Positions 24,878 through 33,938 of a stretch of DNA of 64,000 nucleotides are shown in pieces (position 1 is the stretch's first letter; each line of letters begins with the position of its first letter). A program made the position numbers and the translations under genes. The DNA is from Bacillus sp. Marseille-Q3570 (GTDB lineage Bacteria; Bacillota; Bacilli; Bacillales; Fictibacillaceae): the NCBI RefSeq assembly GCF_946151055.1, contig NZ_CAMGYZ010000016.1, forward strand, positions 1 through 64,000. The letters run 5' to 3'. Under the pieces are notes generated by a model, which saw only the letters and a list, made by a program, of their open reading frames with translations, was not told the origin of the DNA and did no database searches.

Positions 24878-24987
24878 AAAGCCACTCCTCCATCCTAAAC
24901 GCATCTATAATAAACATATATCTTACATACTACTTTACTCGTTATTTCGCGAGCCGTCTATCACTGCTTCACAATTTTTTACAAAGC

Positions 24988-25014
24988 TGAAACGGAATGA
25001 TCTTTGGTTACGTC
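24988..25014 (+). promoter_or_regulatory. ECF-type autoregulatory promoter
   Basis: TGAAAC (24988-24993) is followed after 17 bases by CGTC (25011-25014), the -35/-10 pattern of ECF sigma factors such as SigW/SigX. It lies 35 bases before the ECF sigma start. Confidence 0.7.
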
Positions 25015-25048
25015 AATAGATTAAAGACATATAAGGGAGGTCAGCAGG

Positions 25049-25639
25049 TTGGAAGAACATCAACCGAGAAATCGGTCTAAGATACAGCTTGATAAGGTGA
25101 TCGGCCGTTACCCGAAAGAGGAGGTCCTCGAGCATATGATGGACCAGTACGGGGAAAAATTGACGCGGCTGGCTTATACCTATGTAAAAGATTGGGGAAA
25201 GGCCGAAGATATCGTACAGGAATCCTTTGTCGCCTGTTATACCAAGCTGGATACTTTTCGTGGAGAATCATCCGTGAAAACCTGGATCTATCGGATTACC
25301 ATCAATCGGTGCCACGATTATCATAGGACCTGGTCGTTCAAGAACCTCCAATTCACCGATAAAATCTCCCGTTGGATGAAGGGAGATACACAAACACCTG
25401 AAGCTGATCTGATTGCGAAGGATGAAAGTGAAACATTAGCCAAACAAGTACTAACTTTGCCACTTAAATATCGAGAAGTACTCCTCTTGTATTATTTCGA
25501 GGAGTTGACGATCCAGGAGATCAGCCTGATGCTCCTGACGAACGAATCAACGATAAAAACACGCCTACATCGAGGCCGGCAGCTTCTTAAGGAAATTATT
25601 TCATCAGAAAGGGGTATCGGTGATGGAAAATCAACTTAA
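25049..25639 (+). CDS. ECF-type RNA polymerase sigma factor
   Basis: 196 residues. Region 2 (YGEKLTRLAYTYVKDWGKAEDIVQESF is the core, with RGESSVKTWIYRITINRCHDY after it) and region 4 (LPLKYREVLLLYYFEELTIQ and TIKTRLHRGRQLLK) are complete, with about 28 extra residues at the N terminus. The start is TTG at 25049 after AAGGGAGG. The next gene, overlapping by 17 bases, is its probable anti-sigma factor. It is not one of the named B. subtilis ECF factors that I can identify; sigX is a separate locus at 36 kb. Confidence 0.9.
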   Translation: MEEHQPRNRSKIQLDKVIGRYPKEEVLEHMMDQYGEKLTRLAYTYVKDWGKAEDIVQESFVACYTKLDTFRGESSVKTWIYRITINRCHDYHRTWSFKNLQFTDKISRWMKGDTQTPEADLIAKDESETLAKQVLTLPLKYREVLLLYYFEELTIQEISLMLLTNESTIKTRLHRGRQLLKEIISSERGIGDGKST

Positions 25640-26474
25640 AGATCTGAACAAATCATTGAATCGAATGATGTCTCCAGAAGAACGATTCACAGATAAACAA
25701 AAACAGAACATCCGGAACGCCATTACTAAGAAACGATCATCACGAATATCGTTCATGCATTCACATTGGAAGCCGATACTCAGTACTGCAGTTTGTCTTT
25801 TTCTTGTAATTGCAGTCGTTCAGGTTGCTATGGATAACTTCCCACCAAGTAGCGAACATTCCAGTGAATCAAGTGATGCTGGAATCAATTCAGCAGCCGA
25901 TCGTGCAAATCCGGAAAGCGCTGGATCACCCGAAAAAGCGATGCCTGCTCTGGATGAATCCGAAAAGGGAGATGCCAAACTAGATGCATCGAAAGACGAT
26001 TTTTCGATAGCTGAAAAAGATGATGGACAGCAACAAACGATTTCCGGACCCTTGTTACCTATAGACGATCGCCTTTTAACAGTGTATGAACAGGTGAAAA
26101 CTGAGCAAAGCCAGGATGCACTTAAGGGGCTGAATCCATTCGAGGTCATGCAGATCCATTATCATGCGGTCCAACAGAATGACTATGAGACCGTCTATAT
26201 CATGTATTATCAAGATCCCGCTGGAGCCATGCCATCCAAACAGCACTATCTTGATGAAATTGCAAAAGACCCCGTATTGAGCAAGAATACCGAAAAAAAA
26301 CTGCAGGAAATCCAGGAAGTAGAGAAATTCAATCAAGTTGTTAAAGAGACACCAATGGATCGTAAAGAAGCGTATATCACATGGGGCGGAACCGCGGAAA
26401 ACATGAAGTACTTCAGACTCGTCCAAGATGAAACAAAAGATATCTGGGCGGTCTCATGGCTCGCCTCTCAATAA
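25623..26474 (+). CDS. Putative membrane anti-sigma factor
   Basis: 283 residues. A cytoplasmic N-terminal stretch of about 50 residues is followed by one membrane helix (about 50-70, ILSTAVCLFLVIAVVQVAM), an acidic low-complexity linker rich in Ser, Asp and Glu (about 75-135), and an external domain (about 150-283). No zinc-binding HxxxCxxC anti-sigma motif is seen. The role follows from topology and overlap with the sigma gene. ATG at 25623 with AAAGGGG; the preceding in-frame GTG is 3 bases upstream. Confidence 0.75.
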   Translation: MENQLKDLNKSLNRMMSPEERFTDKQKQNIRNAITKKRSSRISFMHSHWKPILSTAVCLFLVIAVVQVAMDNFPPSSEHSSESSDAGINSAADRANPESAGSPEKAMPALDESEKGDAKLDASKDDFSIAEKDDGQQQTISGPLLPIDDRLLTVYEQVKTEQSQDALKGLNPFEVMQIHYHAVQQNDYETVYIMYYQDPAGAMPSKQHYLDEIAKDPVLSKNTEKKLQEIQEVEKFNQVVKETPMDRKEAYITWGGTAENMKYFRLVQDETKDIWAVSWLASQ

Positions 26475-26490
26475 GCTTTATGGAACAGAT

Positions 26491-26630
26491 TTGGAGGACA
26501 GCAGAGACCCTATTTACTCAAATTCTTTATGTTTTACAAAATTAGAGGACACTAGAGACCTTTTTAGGTGAAAAACACTGAAAACCAACGGTGATTAACC
26601 TAAATAACGCAACAGTTGTCCTCTAATTTC
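26491..26630. repeat. GGACAC-type intergenic repeat cluster 1
   Basis: Two direct copies (GGAGGACAGCAGAGACC at 26493-26509, TTAGAGGACACTAGAGACC at 26542-26560) and one inverted copy (GTTGTCCTCTAATT, 26615-26628). It lies between the convergent anti-sigma and VOC genes. Confidence 0.7.
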
Positions 26631-26649
26631 CATATTAAACATCAATCCC

Positions 26650-27054
26650 TCAATTTGGTGCTACAAGTTCAACCTTGATCCGATCAGGATCTTCGAAATA
26701 GACGGCGTAATGGTCAGATCCACCTGCATATGGATGACGGTCAGGATATAAAACCTTCACGCCTCTTTTCTTCAATTCGTCCGTCAGTCGATCGACCTGA
26801 TCCATGGATTCCGCATGGAAAGCTAAATGGTTGAGACCGACTCGACAGCGGTGGTACGGAACGTCAAGGAATTTCTTTTCTGCTTGGACGAAGACGATAT
26901 AGGAATCTTTCAGCTTCCAGCTTCGTCCCTTTTCCCATTTCTGATATTCGAAATAGCCAAGCTCCGGAAGAAGCCATCCCCAGAACTCAATCGTTTTCTC
27001 CAGATCAGAGACATACAGTTCGATATGATGGATGAGACCCTTCTTCCTTTTCAT
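26650..27054 (-). CDS. VOC (glyoxalase/bleomycin-resistance) family protein
   Basis: 134 residues, two beta-alpha-beta-beta-beta modules. Possible metal ligands are in GLIHHIELYVSDL, LNHLAFHAES and AVYFEDPDRIKVELV. Substrate unknown. ATG at 27052-27054 is placed correctly after AAGGGGTG; the GTG at 27066 touches that site. It lies 18 bases downstream of argS on the same strand. Confidence 0.85.
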   Translation of the reverse strand: MKRKKGLIHHIELYVSDLEKTIEFWGWLLPELGYFEYQKWEKGRSWKLKDSYIVFVQAEKKFLDVPYHRCRVGLNHLAFHAESMDQVDRLTDELKKRGVKVLYPDRHPYAGGSDHYAVYFEDPDRIKVELVAPN

Positions 27055-27072
27055 TATATCGGTCACCCCTTC

Positions 27073-28770
27073 TTACATCTTCTCTGGCGCCTTGATGCCA
27101 AGCAGCCGAAGTCCTTCCTGCAATACAACCGTTACAGCTTTTACTACATTCAAACGGGCCATTTGCTCCTCTTTCGTTCCAGACAGGACCCGTACCTTCC
27201 CATAATATTGATTGAAGTATCTTGACAACTCGATCAAATAACGTGAGATGATCGACGGTTCATATTCTTTCAAAGCTCGGTCCACTGTACCAGGAAACTT
27301 CTCCAGGGTCAGGACGATCTCCCATAAATACGGTTCCTCGACATCATAAGAAGCTGCTGGTTCCTCAATGGTCCATTCTCCCTTCGCTAACAACGTACAA
27401 GCCCGTGCATGCGAATATTGGACATAAGGACCTGTTTCTCCTTCAAAACGAAGCATGTTTGTAATATCGAATTCGACGCTATTCAATCGTGATTGTTTCA
27501 AATCATTGAAAATAACTGCGCCGACTCCCACCATTTCCGCAACCGTTTCTTTATTTTCCAACGTCGGGTTTTTACTTTCGATGTTTTCTTTTGCCTGCTG
27601 AATGGTTTGAGTAAGGACTTCTTCAAGCAATACCGTCTTCCCTTTTCGTGTAGACATTTTCTTTCCATCTTGCAGGATCATTCCAAAAGGAATATGTTCC
27701 ATGTCCTCCGACCATGGATACCCCATTTTTGACAGGACTTTTTTCACTTGTTCAAAGTGCAAGGATTGCTCGTGACCAACGACATACAAAGATTTCACAA
27801 ATTGATAGGTTGCTTTTCTGTATTTAGCCGCTGCCAGATCTCTTGTCGCATAAAGAGAGGCACCGTCCTTTTTCTGTATCAAGGCAGGCGGAAGATTGAA
27901 CTCAGAAAGATCGACCACCATCGCCCCTTCTGACTCAATCAACAATTTCTTTTCGCTGAGCTCATCCACGACGGGTTTCATTTTATCATTGTAGAAGGCT
28001 TCCCCATTCATCGAGTCGAATTGCACATCAAGTAAATCATATATCTTTTGAAACTCCTGTATAGATTCTTCTCTGAACCAGGTCCACAATTTTCTCGCTT
28101 CTTCATCTCCGTCTTCCAGTCTTTTGAACCATTCCCTTCCTTCATTGTCAAGTACAGGGTTACCCTTCACTTCTTCGTGGTATTTAACATACAGAGTATT
28201 CAATTCCTTGATCGGACTTTTCTTGACGGCCGCTTCATCCCCCCACTTGGTGTAGGCTGTCATAAGTTTTCCGAATTGTGTGCCCCAATCCCCTAAATGG
28301 TTGATACAGAATGGCTGGTATCCTTTTTTCGAAGCGATGTTGGCAATTGCATTCCCAATCACCGTTGAGCGCAAATGACCCATGGAAAACGGCTTGGCAA
28401 TGTTCGGTGATGAAAGATCGATGGTAATAGTACCTTTATTCGTGGTTTCACTGCCATATGACTGTCCATTTTCTAAAATCTCAGAAATGACCGCGTGAGT
28501 CAGCTGCATTTTTGGCAGGAAAACGTTCAGATAGGGTCCTGCAGCTTCTATACGTTCAAAGTGGGTCGACCCTTTCAACTCTTCTGCTAACGTTTGGGCA
28601 ATTTGAACCGGTGATTTTTTCAACGTTTTTGCTAGTATAAAACATGGAAAGGCCAAGTCTCCTAAAGATCGATCTGGTGGTACTTCCAGGTTTTTTTCAA
28701 TCTCGCTTGCCGGAAGATCGATCACTTTCCCAAAATGTTGAGCAGTGTACTGCTGTATTGTCATCTCCAT
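27073..28770 (-). CDS. argS: Arginyl-tRNA synthetase
   Basis: 565 residues, class I. The ATP-binding HIGH motif appears as MGHLRS after NIAKPFS, and KMSKS as KMSTRKGKTV; the N-terminal Add-1 domain and C-terminal anticodon-binding domain (DALR) are present. It charges tRNA-Arg. A sigma-A promoter and T-box leader precede it, indicating control by uncharged tRNA-Arg. Confidence 0.97.
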   Translation of the reverse strand: MEMTIQQYTAQHFGKVIDLPASEIEKNLEVPPDRSLGDLAFPCFILAKTLKKSPVQIAQTLAEELKGSTHFERIEAAGPYLNVFLPKMQLTHAVISEILENGQSYGSETTNKGTITIDLSSPNIAKPFSMGHLRSTVIGNAIANIASKKGYQPFCINHLGDWGTQFGKLMTAYTKWGDEAAVKKSPIKELNTLYVKYHEEVKGNPVLDNEGREWFKRLEDGDEEARKLWTWFREESIQEFQKIYDLLDVQFDSMNGEAFYNDKMKPVVDELSEKKLLIESEGAMVVDLSEFNLPPALIQKKDGASLYATRDLAAAKYRKATYQFVKSLYVVGHEQSLHFEQVKKVLSKMGYPWSEDMEHIPFGMILQDGKKMSTRKGKTVLLEEVLTQTIQQAKENIESKNPTLENKETVAEMVGVGAVIFNDLKQSRLNSVEFDITNMLRFEGETGPYVQYSHARACTLLAKGEWTIEEPAASYDVEEPYLWEIVLTLEKFPGTVDRALKEYEPSIISRYLIELSRYFNQYYGKVRVLSGTKEEQMARLNVVKAVTVVLQEGLRLLGIKAPEKM

Positions 28771-28925
28771 TCACTCCTTTATTTTCATTTATAAATTAAA
28801 TTCTTAATGTAGAAAAATGAACTTAACGTCAATACGTTACTAACCCGGTCGCTTCCGTTTTTCGTTTCCGAGCGGAACGGGAAGGAATTTTGCAGATCAA
28901 CCAAAAAGAATATTAATCTTTCCAA

Positions 28926-29160
28926 TAAAAAAACGCCCCTCACTAAATGAGAGACGAGATCAACCCGCGGTACCACTCTGCTTGTTCCAAAATAAGAACC
29001 AACTTTGTCCCGTTAACGCAGGGCCGCGGCTTTTCCTACTCGCTTTCAAAAAAGCTTTTCCGAGGTGCGGTTCAATAACAGGTTATACTGGACTTCCACC
29101 AACTCCAGTTCGCTTTAAGAATCACCTGATATCTACTCTCCTCATCAAGAAAGTTCATTG
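28926..29160 (-). promoter_or_regulatory. T-box leader of argS (specifier CGC, Arg)
   Basis: On the minus strand the leader contains the T-box core AGAGTGGTACCGCGG (28966-28980), which can pair with uncharged tRNA. It is followed by a terminator hairpin CGTCTCTCA (28948-28956) / TGAGGGGCG (28934-28942) with seven T residues. Stem I has GAGAGTAG and the specifier-loop pattern GAAC-CGC-A; the CGC codon is at 29067-29069. CGC codes for arginine, so the specificity fits the gene. Confidence 0.9.
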
Positions 29161-29173
29161 TTAATTTTTTCTT

Positions 29174-29202
29174 ATTATAGTCATCTCCAAGAGAAATGGC
29201 AA
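29174..29202 (-). promoter_or_regulatory. Sigma-A promoter of argS
   Basis: On the minus strand TTGCCA (29197-29202) is followed after 17 bases by a perfect TATAAT (29174-29179), upstream of the T-box. Confidence 0.85.
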
Positions 29203-29302
29203 TAGTAAATGAGGAAGAGTATGATAGAATCTTAAAACTTTAATGAATTAACAAAATTTGTTATTATGAAGATTCGGAATGAACGCTATTATAATGAAAA
29301 CT

Positions 29303-29385
29303 GGTGAAGCCAAGACTTAGCATTGGCAGACCCATAGTTGCCCTTAGATCGAAGAAAGTATTTATACTTTCTTTAAATGTAAAGA
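29303..29385. repeat. Intergenic repeat, TATACTTTC family, copy 3
   Basis: It shares GTGAAGCCAAGACTTAGC, CATAGTTGC and GAAGAAAGTATTTATACTTTC with the copies at 13917 and 20938. It lies upstream of the LtaS-like gene. Confidence 0.7.
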
Positions 29386-29475
29386 AATACGGAACTTTCC
29401 TTTCATTTGCTCGTCTATAATAGAGGTATGGATTATGCAACAGTGTGCGCTTGTGTCAACTGGGAGGTTGCAATT

Positions 29476-31317
29476 ATGAAAGAGCGGATCAAAAATTACG
29501 ATAGCCTGATCATTACAGCATTTCTGCTGTGGATCAAGACCTATTTCGTTTATAAAGTATGCTTTAACCTGGAGACGAGCAATTGGGTGCAAGAATTGAT
29601 CCTGGTAATCAATCCTCTTAGTTCTGTGCTATTCTCTTTAGCACTTGTCTTTCTCTTCCCAACCCGCCTGCGTAATCGAATCACTTTGATTATTGCGGCT
29701 TTATTTTCAATCATCCTGTATGCCAATACTTTATATTATCGGTTTTTCAATGATTTCATCACAGTACCTGTATTGTTTCAGACCAATAACGTCGGAGACA
29801 TAGGAAACAGTGTCATTGCGCAAACCTATTGGTATGACATTGTCTTTTTTGCCGATCTAATTCTTTTACACTTCTTAAACAAGCGCGGCCAACTAAAGCA
29901 AACAGCTCATCCAAAAGCCACACTGTATAAAATACTGATCACCGCTGTTGTGATCCTAGCTGTCAATCTTGGTCTTGCAGAATCTGAACGACCGGAATTA
30001 CTGACACGGACATTTGACAGGGAACTGCTTGTCAAAAACCTTGGTACTTACAATTACCATCTATACGATCTCGTATTGCAGTCTAAAACATCTGCACAAA
30101 AGGCCTTAGCAGATAACGTGGATATCGTGGAGGTCAATCAATATACAGCGCAAAAATCAGTAGAGCCGAATGAAGACCTGCGTGGTATTGCTGAAGGTAA
30201 GAACATCATAATGATTTCAATGGAATCAACCCAGCAGTTTGTGATCGGAAGAGAAATCAACGGAAAAGAAATTACACCTTTCCTCAATGAATTCATCCAG
30301 GAAAGTTATTACTTTGATAACTTTTATCACCAAACTGGCCAAGGAAAAACGTCTGATTCTGAGTTTCTGATTGAAAACTCTTTGTATCCTTTACCAAGAG
30401 GAGCTGTTTTCCAAACCCATGCATTGAATGAATATTATGCAACACCTGAAATCATTAAAGAACATGGCTATTTCAGTACTGTCTTCCATGGTAACAATAA
30501 AAGCTTCTGGAATAGAGACATCATGTACCAGTCCTTAGGTTATGATCAATTCTATGCAGAACAATTTTATTCGATTGATGAGACGAACAAAATCAATTAC
30601 GGATTAAAGGATGAGCCTTTCTTCGACCAATCGTTGAAATATGTAAAGGATCTTCCACAACCGTTTTATGCAAAATTCATCACATTGACAAACCATCATC
30701 CATTCAAATTCAGTGAAGAAGATCAAATGATTCCCACTTTCGATACTGGAGATCCCATCGTTGATCGTTACCCTGTGACTGTGCGCTATACGGATGAGGC
30801 AATTAAAAATTTCGTGCAACAATTGAAAAAAGAAGGTCTTTATGAGGATTCAATCATTATCATTTACGGGGACCATTATGGTATATCCGAACAGCATGAC
30901 AATGCGATGGCCCAGGTATTGAATAAAGAAATCACACCTTATGATAATGTCCAGTTACAACGTGTTCCTCTGATCATCCATATTCCTGGTCAAGAGGGGA
31001 AAACCATTTCGAACGTTTCTGGGCAGATTGATCTTAAACCGACGATCCTGAATCTGCTCGGTATTGAAAATGAAGGAATCCAATTCGGTACAGATCTCTT
31101 CTCAGAAGACCATAAAAACTTCGCAATTCTACGTGACCGCAGCATCGTAACCGATAAGTACGTCTATGCTTCGGATACGTGTTACGACCGTAAGTCTGGA
31201 AAAGTAGTGGCTCGTGAATCCTGTTCAGAAGCAAGAGAAAAACTGATCGAGCTTGAATTATCCGATGGTTTGATCTACGGTGACCTGTTGCGGTTTACAA
31301 AGTATGCAAAAGAGTGA
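29476..31317 (+). CDS. LtaS-family lipoteichoic acid synthase-like sulfatase-fold protein
   Basis: 613 residues. Five membrane helices at the N terminus (within about 10-200) precede an extracellular alkaline-phosphatase/sulfatase-like domain. The catalytic threonine is in GQGKTSDSEF (about residue 292), metal ligands in MISMEST and IIYGDHYG. Enzymes of this group (LtaS, YfnI, YqgS, YvgJ) polymerise or prime glycerol phosphate on lipid anchors. Which paralogue this is cannot be told. ATG at 29476 follows GGGAGG; upstream in-frame codons are ignored. Confidence 0.9.
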   Translation: MKERIKNYDSLIITAFLLWIKTYFVYKVCFNLETSNWVQELILVINPLSSVLFSLALVFLFPTRLRNRITLIIAALFSIILYANTLYYRFFNDFITVPVLFQTNNVGDIGNSVIAQTYWYDIVFFADLILLHFLNKRGQLKQTAHPKATLYKILITAVVILAVNLGLAESERPELLTRTFDRELLVKNLGTYNYHLYDLVLQSKTSAQKALADNVDIVEVNQYTAQKSVEPNEDLRGIAEGKNIIMISMESTQQFVIGREINGKEITPFLNEFIQESYYFDNFYHQTGQGKTSDSEFLIENSLYPLPRGAVFQTHALNEYYATPEIIKEHGYFSTVFHGNNKSFWNRDIMYQSLGYDQFYAEQFYSIDETNKINYGLKDEPFFDQSLKYVKDLPQPFYAKFITLTNHHPFKFSEEDQMIPTFDTGDPIVDRYPVTVRYTDEAIKNFVQQLKKEGLYEDSIIIIYGDHYGISEQHDNAMAQVLNKEITPYDNVQLQRVPLIIHIPGQEGKTISNVSGQIDLKPTILNLLGIENEGIQFGTDLFSEDHKNFAILRDRSIVTDKYVYASDTCYDRKSGKVVARESCSEAREKLIELELSDGLIYGDLLRFTKYAKE

Positions 31318-31354
31318 CTAGTGAGGCAGGAGCCTTCAAGTCACTCTTTTTTTG
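31311..31354 (+). terminator. Terminator after the LtaS-like gene
   Basis: AGAGTGACT (31311-31319) pairs with AGTCACTCT (31339-31347), followed by seven T residues. It overlaps the stop codon. Confidence 0.85.
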
Positions 31355-31505
31355 ATACATGCTACGAAAATAATCGAAATTAGTAAGCGGACTATAGTAG
31401 CCATCCGCCCGAAGTATGTCTATTTAGGGCTGGAGAAGCTTGTCAGTATTCCTCAGGGTTTTTTTATTTGCAACGAACGTTTCTTAGACAGTGAGAATAT
31501 TTTAG

Positions 31506-32873
31506 TCAACAATCGACCGGCATCTCCCAATTCTTTATCCATCCTCGCGCTTTCATCGCTTGAGCCAATCGCCCGACGCCCAACAGATAAGCCGCTTCCC
31601 TCATCTTCACCTGTTTTGCTTCCTTTATCTCATACACAGCTTTAAATGCGGCGGTCATTTTTTCTTCCAGCTTTTCCAATACCTCTTCCTCTTTCCAGGC
31701 ATAGTGCATGGCGTTCTGTACCCATTCAAAATAAGACACCGTAACGCCTCCAGAATTACACAAGATATCAGGTATGATAAAAACCCCATTGTCCTCTAAA
31801 ATTTGAGTGCCTTCAGGTGTAGTCGGCCCGTTTGCAGCTTCTGCAACGATTTTTGCTTTGATATCTCCTGCATTATCTCCAGTGATTTGATTTTCTAATG
31901 CGGCAGGAATGAGAATGTCGCAGTCCAAACCAAATAAATCTTCATTTGAAATGTCTTTACTATCCGAAAAGCCTTTGACGGTCTTATGGTCTTCCATATA
32001 CGCGATCAATCCAGGGATATCAAGACCATTTTCGTTCAACGCCCCACCTTTCGCATCGGTCACTGCAATAACTTTCACTCCAGCCTCAGCTAAAAATTTT
32101 GCTGTGATCGAACCGACGTTTCCAAAACCTTGGATAGCTGCTTTCATTCCAGAGAGATCCAGATCCAATCTTTTTGCTGCCTCTTGTATGGTGATGACGA
32201 CTCCGCGGCCTGTCGCCTCAATCCGCCCTTCCGATCCACCAATGATCAACGGCTTTCCTGTGATGAATCCTGGTACATTATGCCCTCTCAGACGATCGAA
32301 TTCGTCCAGCATCCACCCCATGATTTGAGGACTTGTATTAACATCGGGAGCTGGTATGTCTTTCTCCGGACCCATGATCGGTTCAAGCTCGCGAATGAAA
32401 CCGCGGCTCAACTCTTCAATTTCACGTTCTGACATGTCTTCCGGATTGACGATGATCCCTCCTTTTCCACCACCAAAGGGAATACCGACAATCGCTGTTT
32501 TCAAGGTCATCCACATCGAAAGCGCAATGACCTCATCTTCATTTACATTAGGGTGAAAACGGACACCCCCTTTGGTTGGTCCGAGGATATCTGTATGCTG
32601 AGAGCGCATACCGGTATAATTCACAACATCTCCGTCATCCCGCCGCACAGGGATGGACACTTTCATGATCCTTTTAGGCTTCTTTAAAATGTCATAAACC
32701 CCTTCTTGAAGCTCAAGGGTTTCACATGCACGTTCAATCAAGCGTTGGACAATATGATAAGGGTTGGTGATTTCCTCACCGTCCCTTTCCTCCTTTGCAG
32801 GCATTTCTGGCTTGATTGTTCCTGCTAGTTCTTTTGCAACGTGCTCCTCGGCTTGATTTTTGCTTGCTGCCAT
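31506..32873 (-). CDS. gudB: NAD(P)-dependent glutamate dehydrogenase
   Basis: 455 residues, Glu/Leu/Phe/Val dehydrogenase family. The catalytic lysine region GGGKGGI, VPAPDVNTSPQIMGWM-type aspartate (DIPAPDVNTS) and the Rossmann motif GFGNVG are present. About 30 acidic, Ala-rich residues extend the N terminus beyond the usual B. subtilis GudB/RocG length; the ATG at 32873 has a good GGAGG site, so the extension is probably real. It interconverts glutamate and 2-oxoglutarate plus ammonia. Confidence 0.93.
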   Translation of the reverse strand: MAASKNQAEEHVAKELAGTIKPEMPAKEERDGEEITNPYHIVQRLIERACETLELQEGVYDILKKPKRIMKVSIPVRRDDGDVVNYTGMRSQHTDILGPTKGGVRFHPNVNEDEVIALSMWMTLKTAIVGIPFGGGKGGIIVNPEDMSEREIEELSRGFIRELEPIMGPEKDIPAPDVNTSPQIMGWMLDEFDRLRGHNVPGFITGKPLIIGGSEGRIEATGRGVVITIQEAAKRLDLDLSGMKAAIQGFGNVGSITAKFLAEAGVKVIAVTDAKGGALNENGLDIPGLIAYMEDHKTVKGFSDSKDISNEDLFGLDCDILIPAALENQITGDNAGDIKAKIVAEAANGPTTPEGTQILEDNGVFIIPDILCNSGGVTVSYFEWVQNAMHYAWKEEEVLEKLEEKMTAAFKAVYEIKEAKQVKMREAAYLLGVGRLAQAMKARGWIKNWEMPVDC

Positions 32874-33030
32874 TTATACAACCTCCATTACTGACCGCTT
32901 TTATACAGACCTATTTTTACCATTTGTGGTCATAGTATGTCCCGATTTACGATATTTCTACTCATCTTTCTGGATCTACATAAGTGATGATTATTCAAAT
33001 GTCCGCGCACTATTGATTCCAAATTCCTAT

Positions 33031-33058
33031 TAAACAAATATAGGAAAGCTGACGATAT
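33031..33058 (+). promoter_or_regulatory. Sigma-D-type promoter of motAB
   Basis: TAAA (33031-33034) and GACGATAT (33051-33058), 16 bases apart, match the flagellar sigma-D consensus TAAA/GCCGATAT with one mismatch. The rest of the 264-base gap between gudB and motA shows no gene. Confidence 0.75.
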
Positions 33059-33137
33059 TAACCATAACAATATCGTTTTTTCTCTTAGACAATTGGGCGG
33101 ATTTTGATAGAAATTTTAAAGTGAGGATGAGCTTCTT

Positions 33138-33938
33138 ATGGATAAAGCTTCAGTGATCGGAATCATTCTTGGGGTCATTGCCATCGGGGTAGGGATGTTT
33201 CTAAAAGGGGTGAACCCTGTTGCGCTTTTCAATCCCGCTGCGCTTTTGATCATCTTTGCAGGAACGGCAGCATCGATACTCATTGCCTTCCCTCTGAATG
33301 AAATAAAAAAAATTCCTAAGCTCTTGAAGATTTTGTTTACGGATAAAAAAATGACGACAGTCGAAGAATTAGTCCCGATTTTTGCTGAGTGGGCTACCAT
33401 TGCAAGAAAAGAAGGACTTCTTGCATTGGAGTCACATGCAGACGACATTGACGACCCATTTCTAAAAAACGGCATGAAGATGGTGATTGACGGTCAGACG
33501 CCCGAGTTCATCCGTGATGTCATGGTCGAAGATCTTGCTGCTATGGAAGAGCGGCATGAAAGTTCAGCAGCCATCTTCACACAGGCTGGTACATATGCCC
33601 CTACATTAGGTGTCCTTGGGGCAGTAGTCGGACTTATTGCCGCTTTAGGAAACCTGCAGGATATCGATGCATTAGGAAAGGCCATTGCCGCAGCGTTCAT
33701 TGCTACGTTATTCGGTATTTTCACAGGATATGTGCTATGGCACCCTTTCGCAAACAAGTTGAAGCGGAAATCAAAGCAAGAAGTAATGGTGAAGCAAGTC
33801 ATGGTTGAGGGAATTTTATCCATTCAAGACGGAGCTTCTCCTCGTGTCATAGAGGAAAAACTGAAAATCTATGTCCCTGCTAATCAGCGTAATCAAGAAA
33901 CTCCTGTTGTTCAGGAAGGAGAGGGGCTTAATGCTTAA
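33138..33938 (+). CDS. motA: Flagellar motor stator protein MotA
   Basis: 266 residues with four membrane helices. Closely similar to B. subtilis MotA over its whole length (MDKASVIGIILGVIAIGVG, TFTQAGTYAPTLGVLGAV-type segment, YVLWHPFANKLKRKSKQEV). It forms the ion channel of the flagellar stator with MotB; by similarity it is the MotA rather than the MotP type. It overlaps motB. Confidence 0.96.
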   Translation: MDKASVIGIILGVIAIGVGMFLKGVNPVALFNPAALLIIFAGTAASILIAFPLNEIKKIPKLLKILFTDKKMTTVEELVPIFAEWATIARKEGLLALESHADDIDDPFLKNGMKMVIDGQTPEFIRDVMVEDLAAMEERHESSAAIFTQAGTYAPTLGVLGAVVGLIAALGNLQDIDALGKAIAAAFIATLFGIFTGYVLWHPFANKLKRKSKQEVMVKQVMVEGILSIQDGASPRVIEEKLKIYVPANQRNQETPVVQEGEGLNA

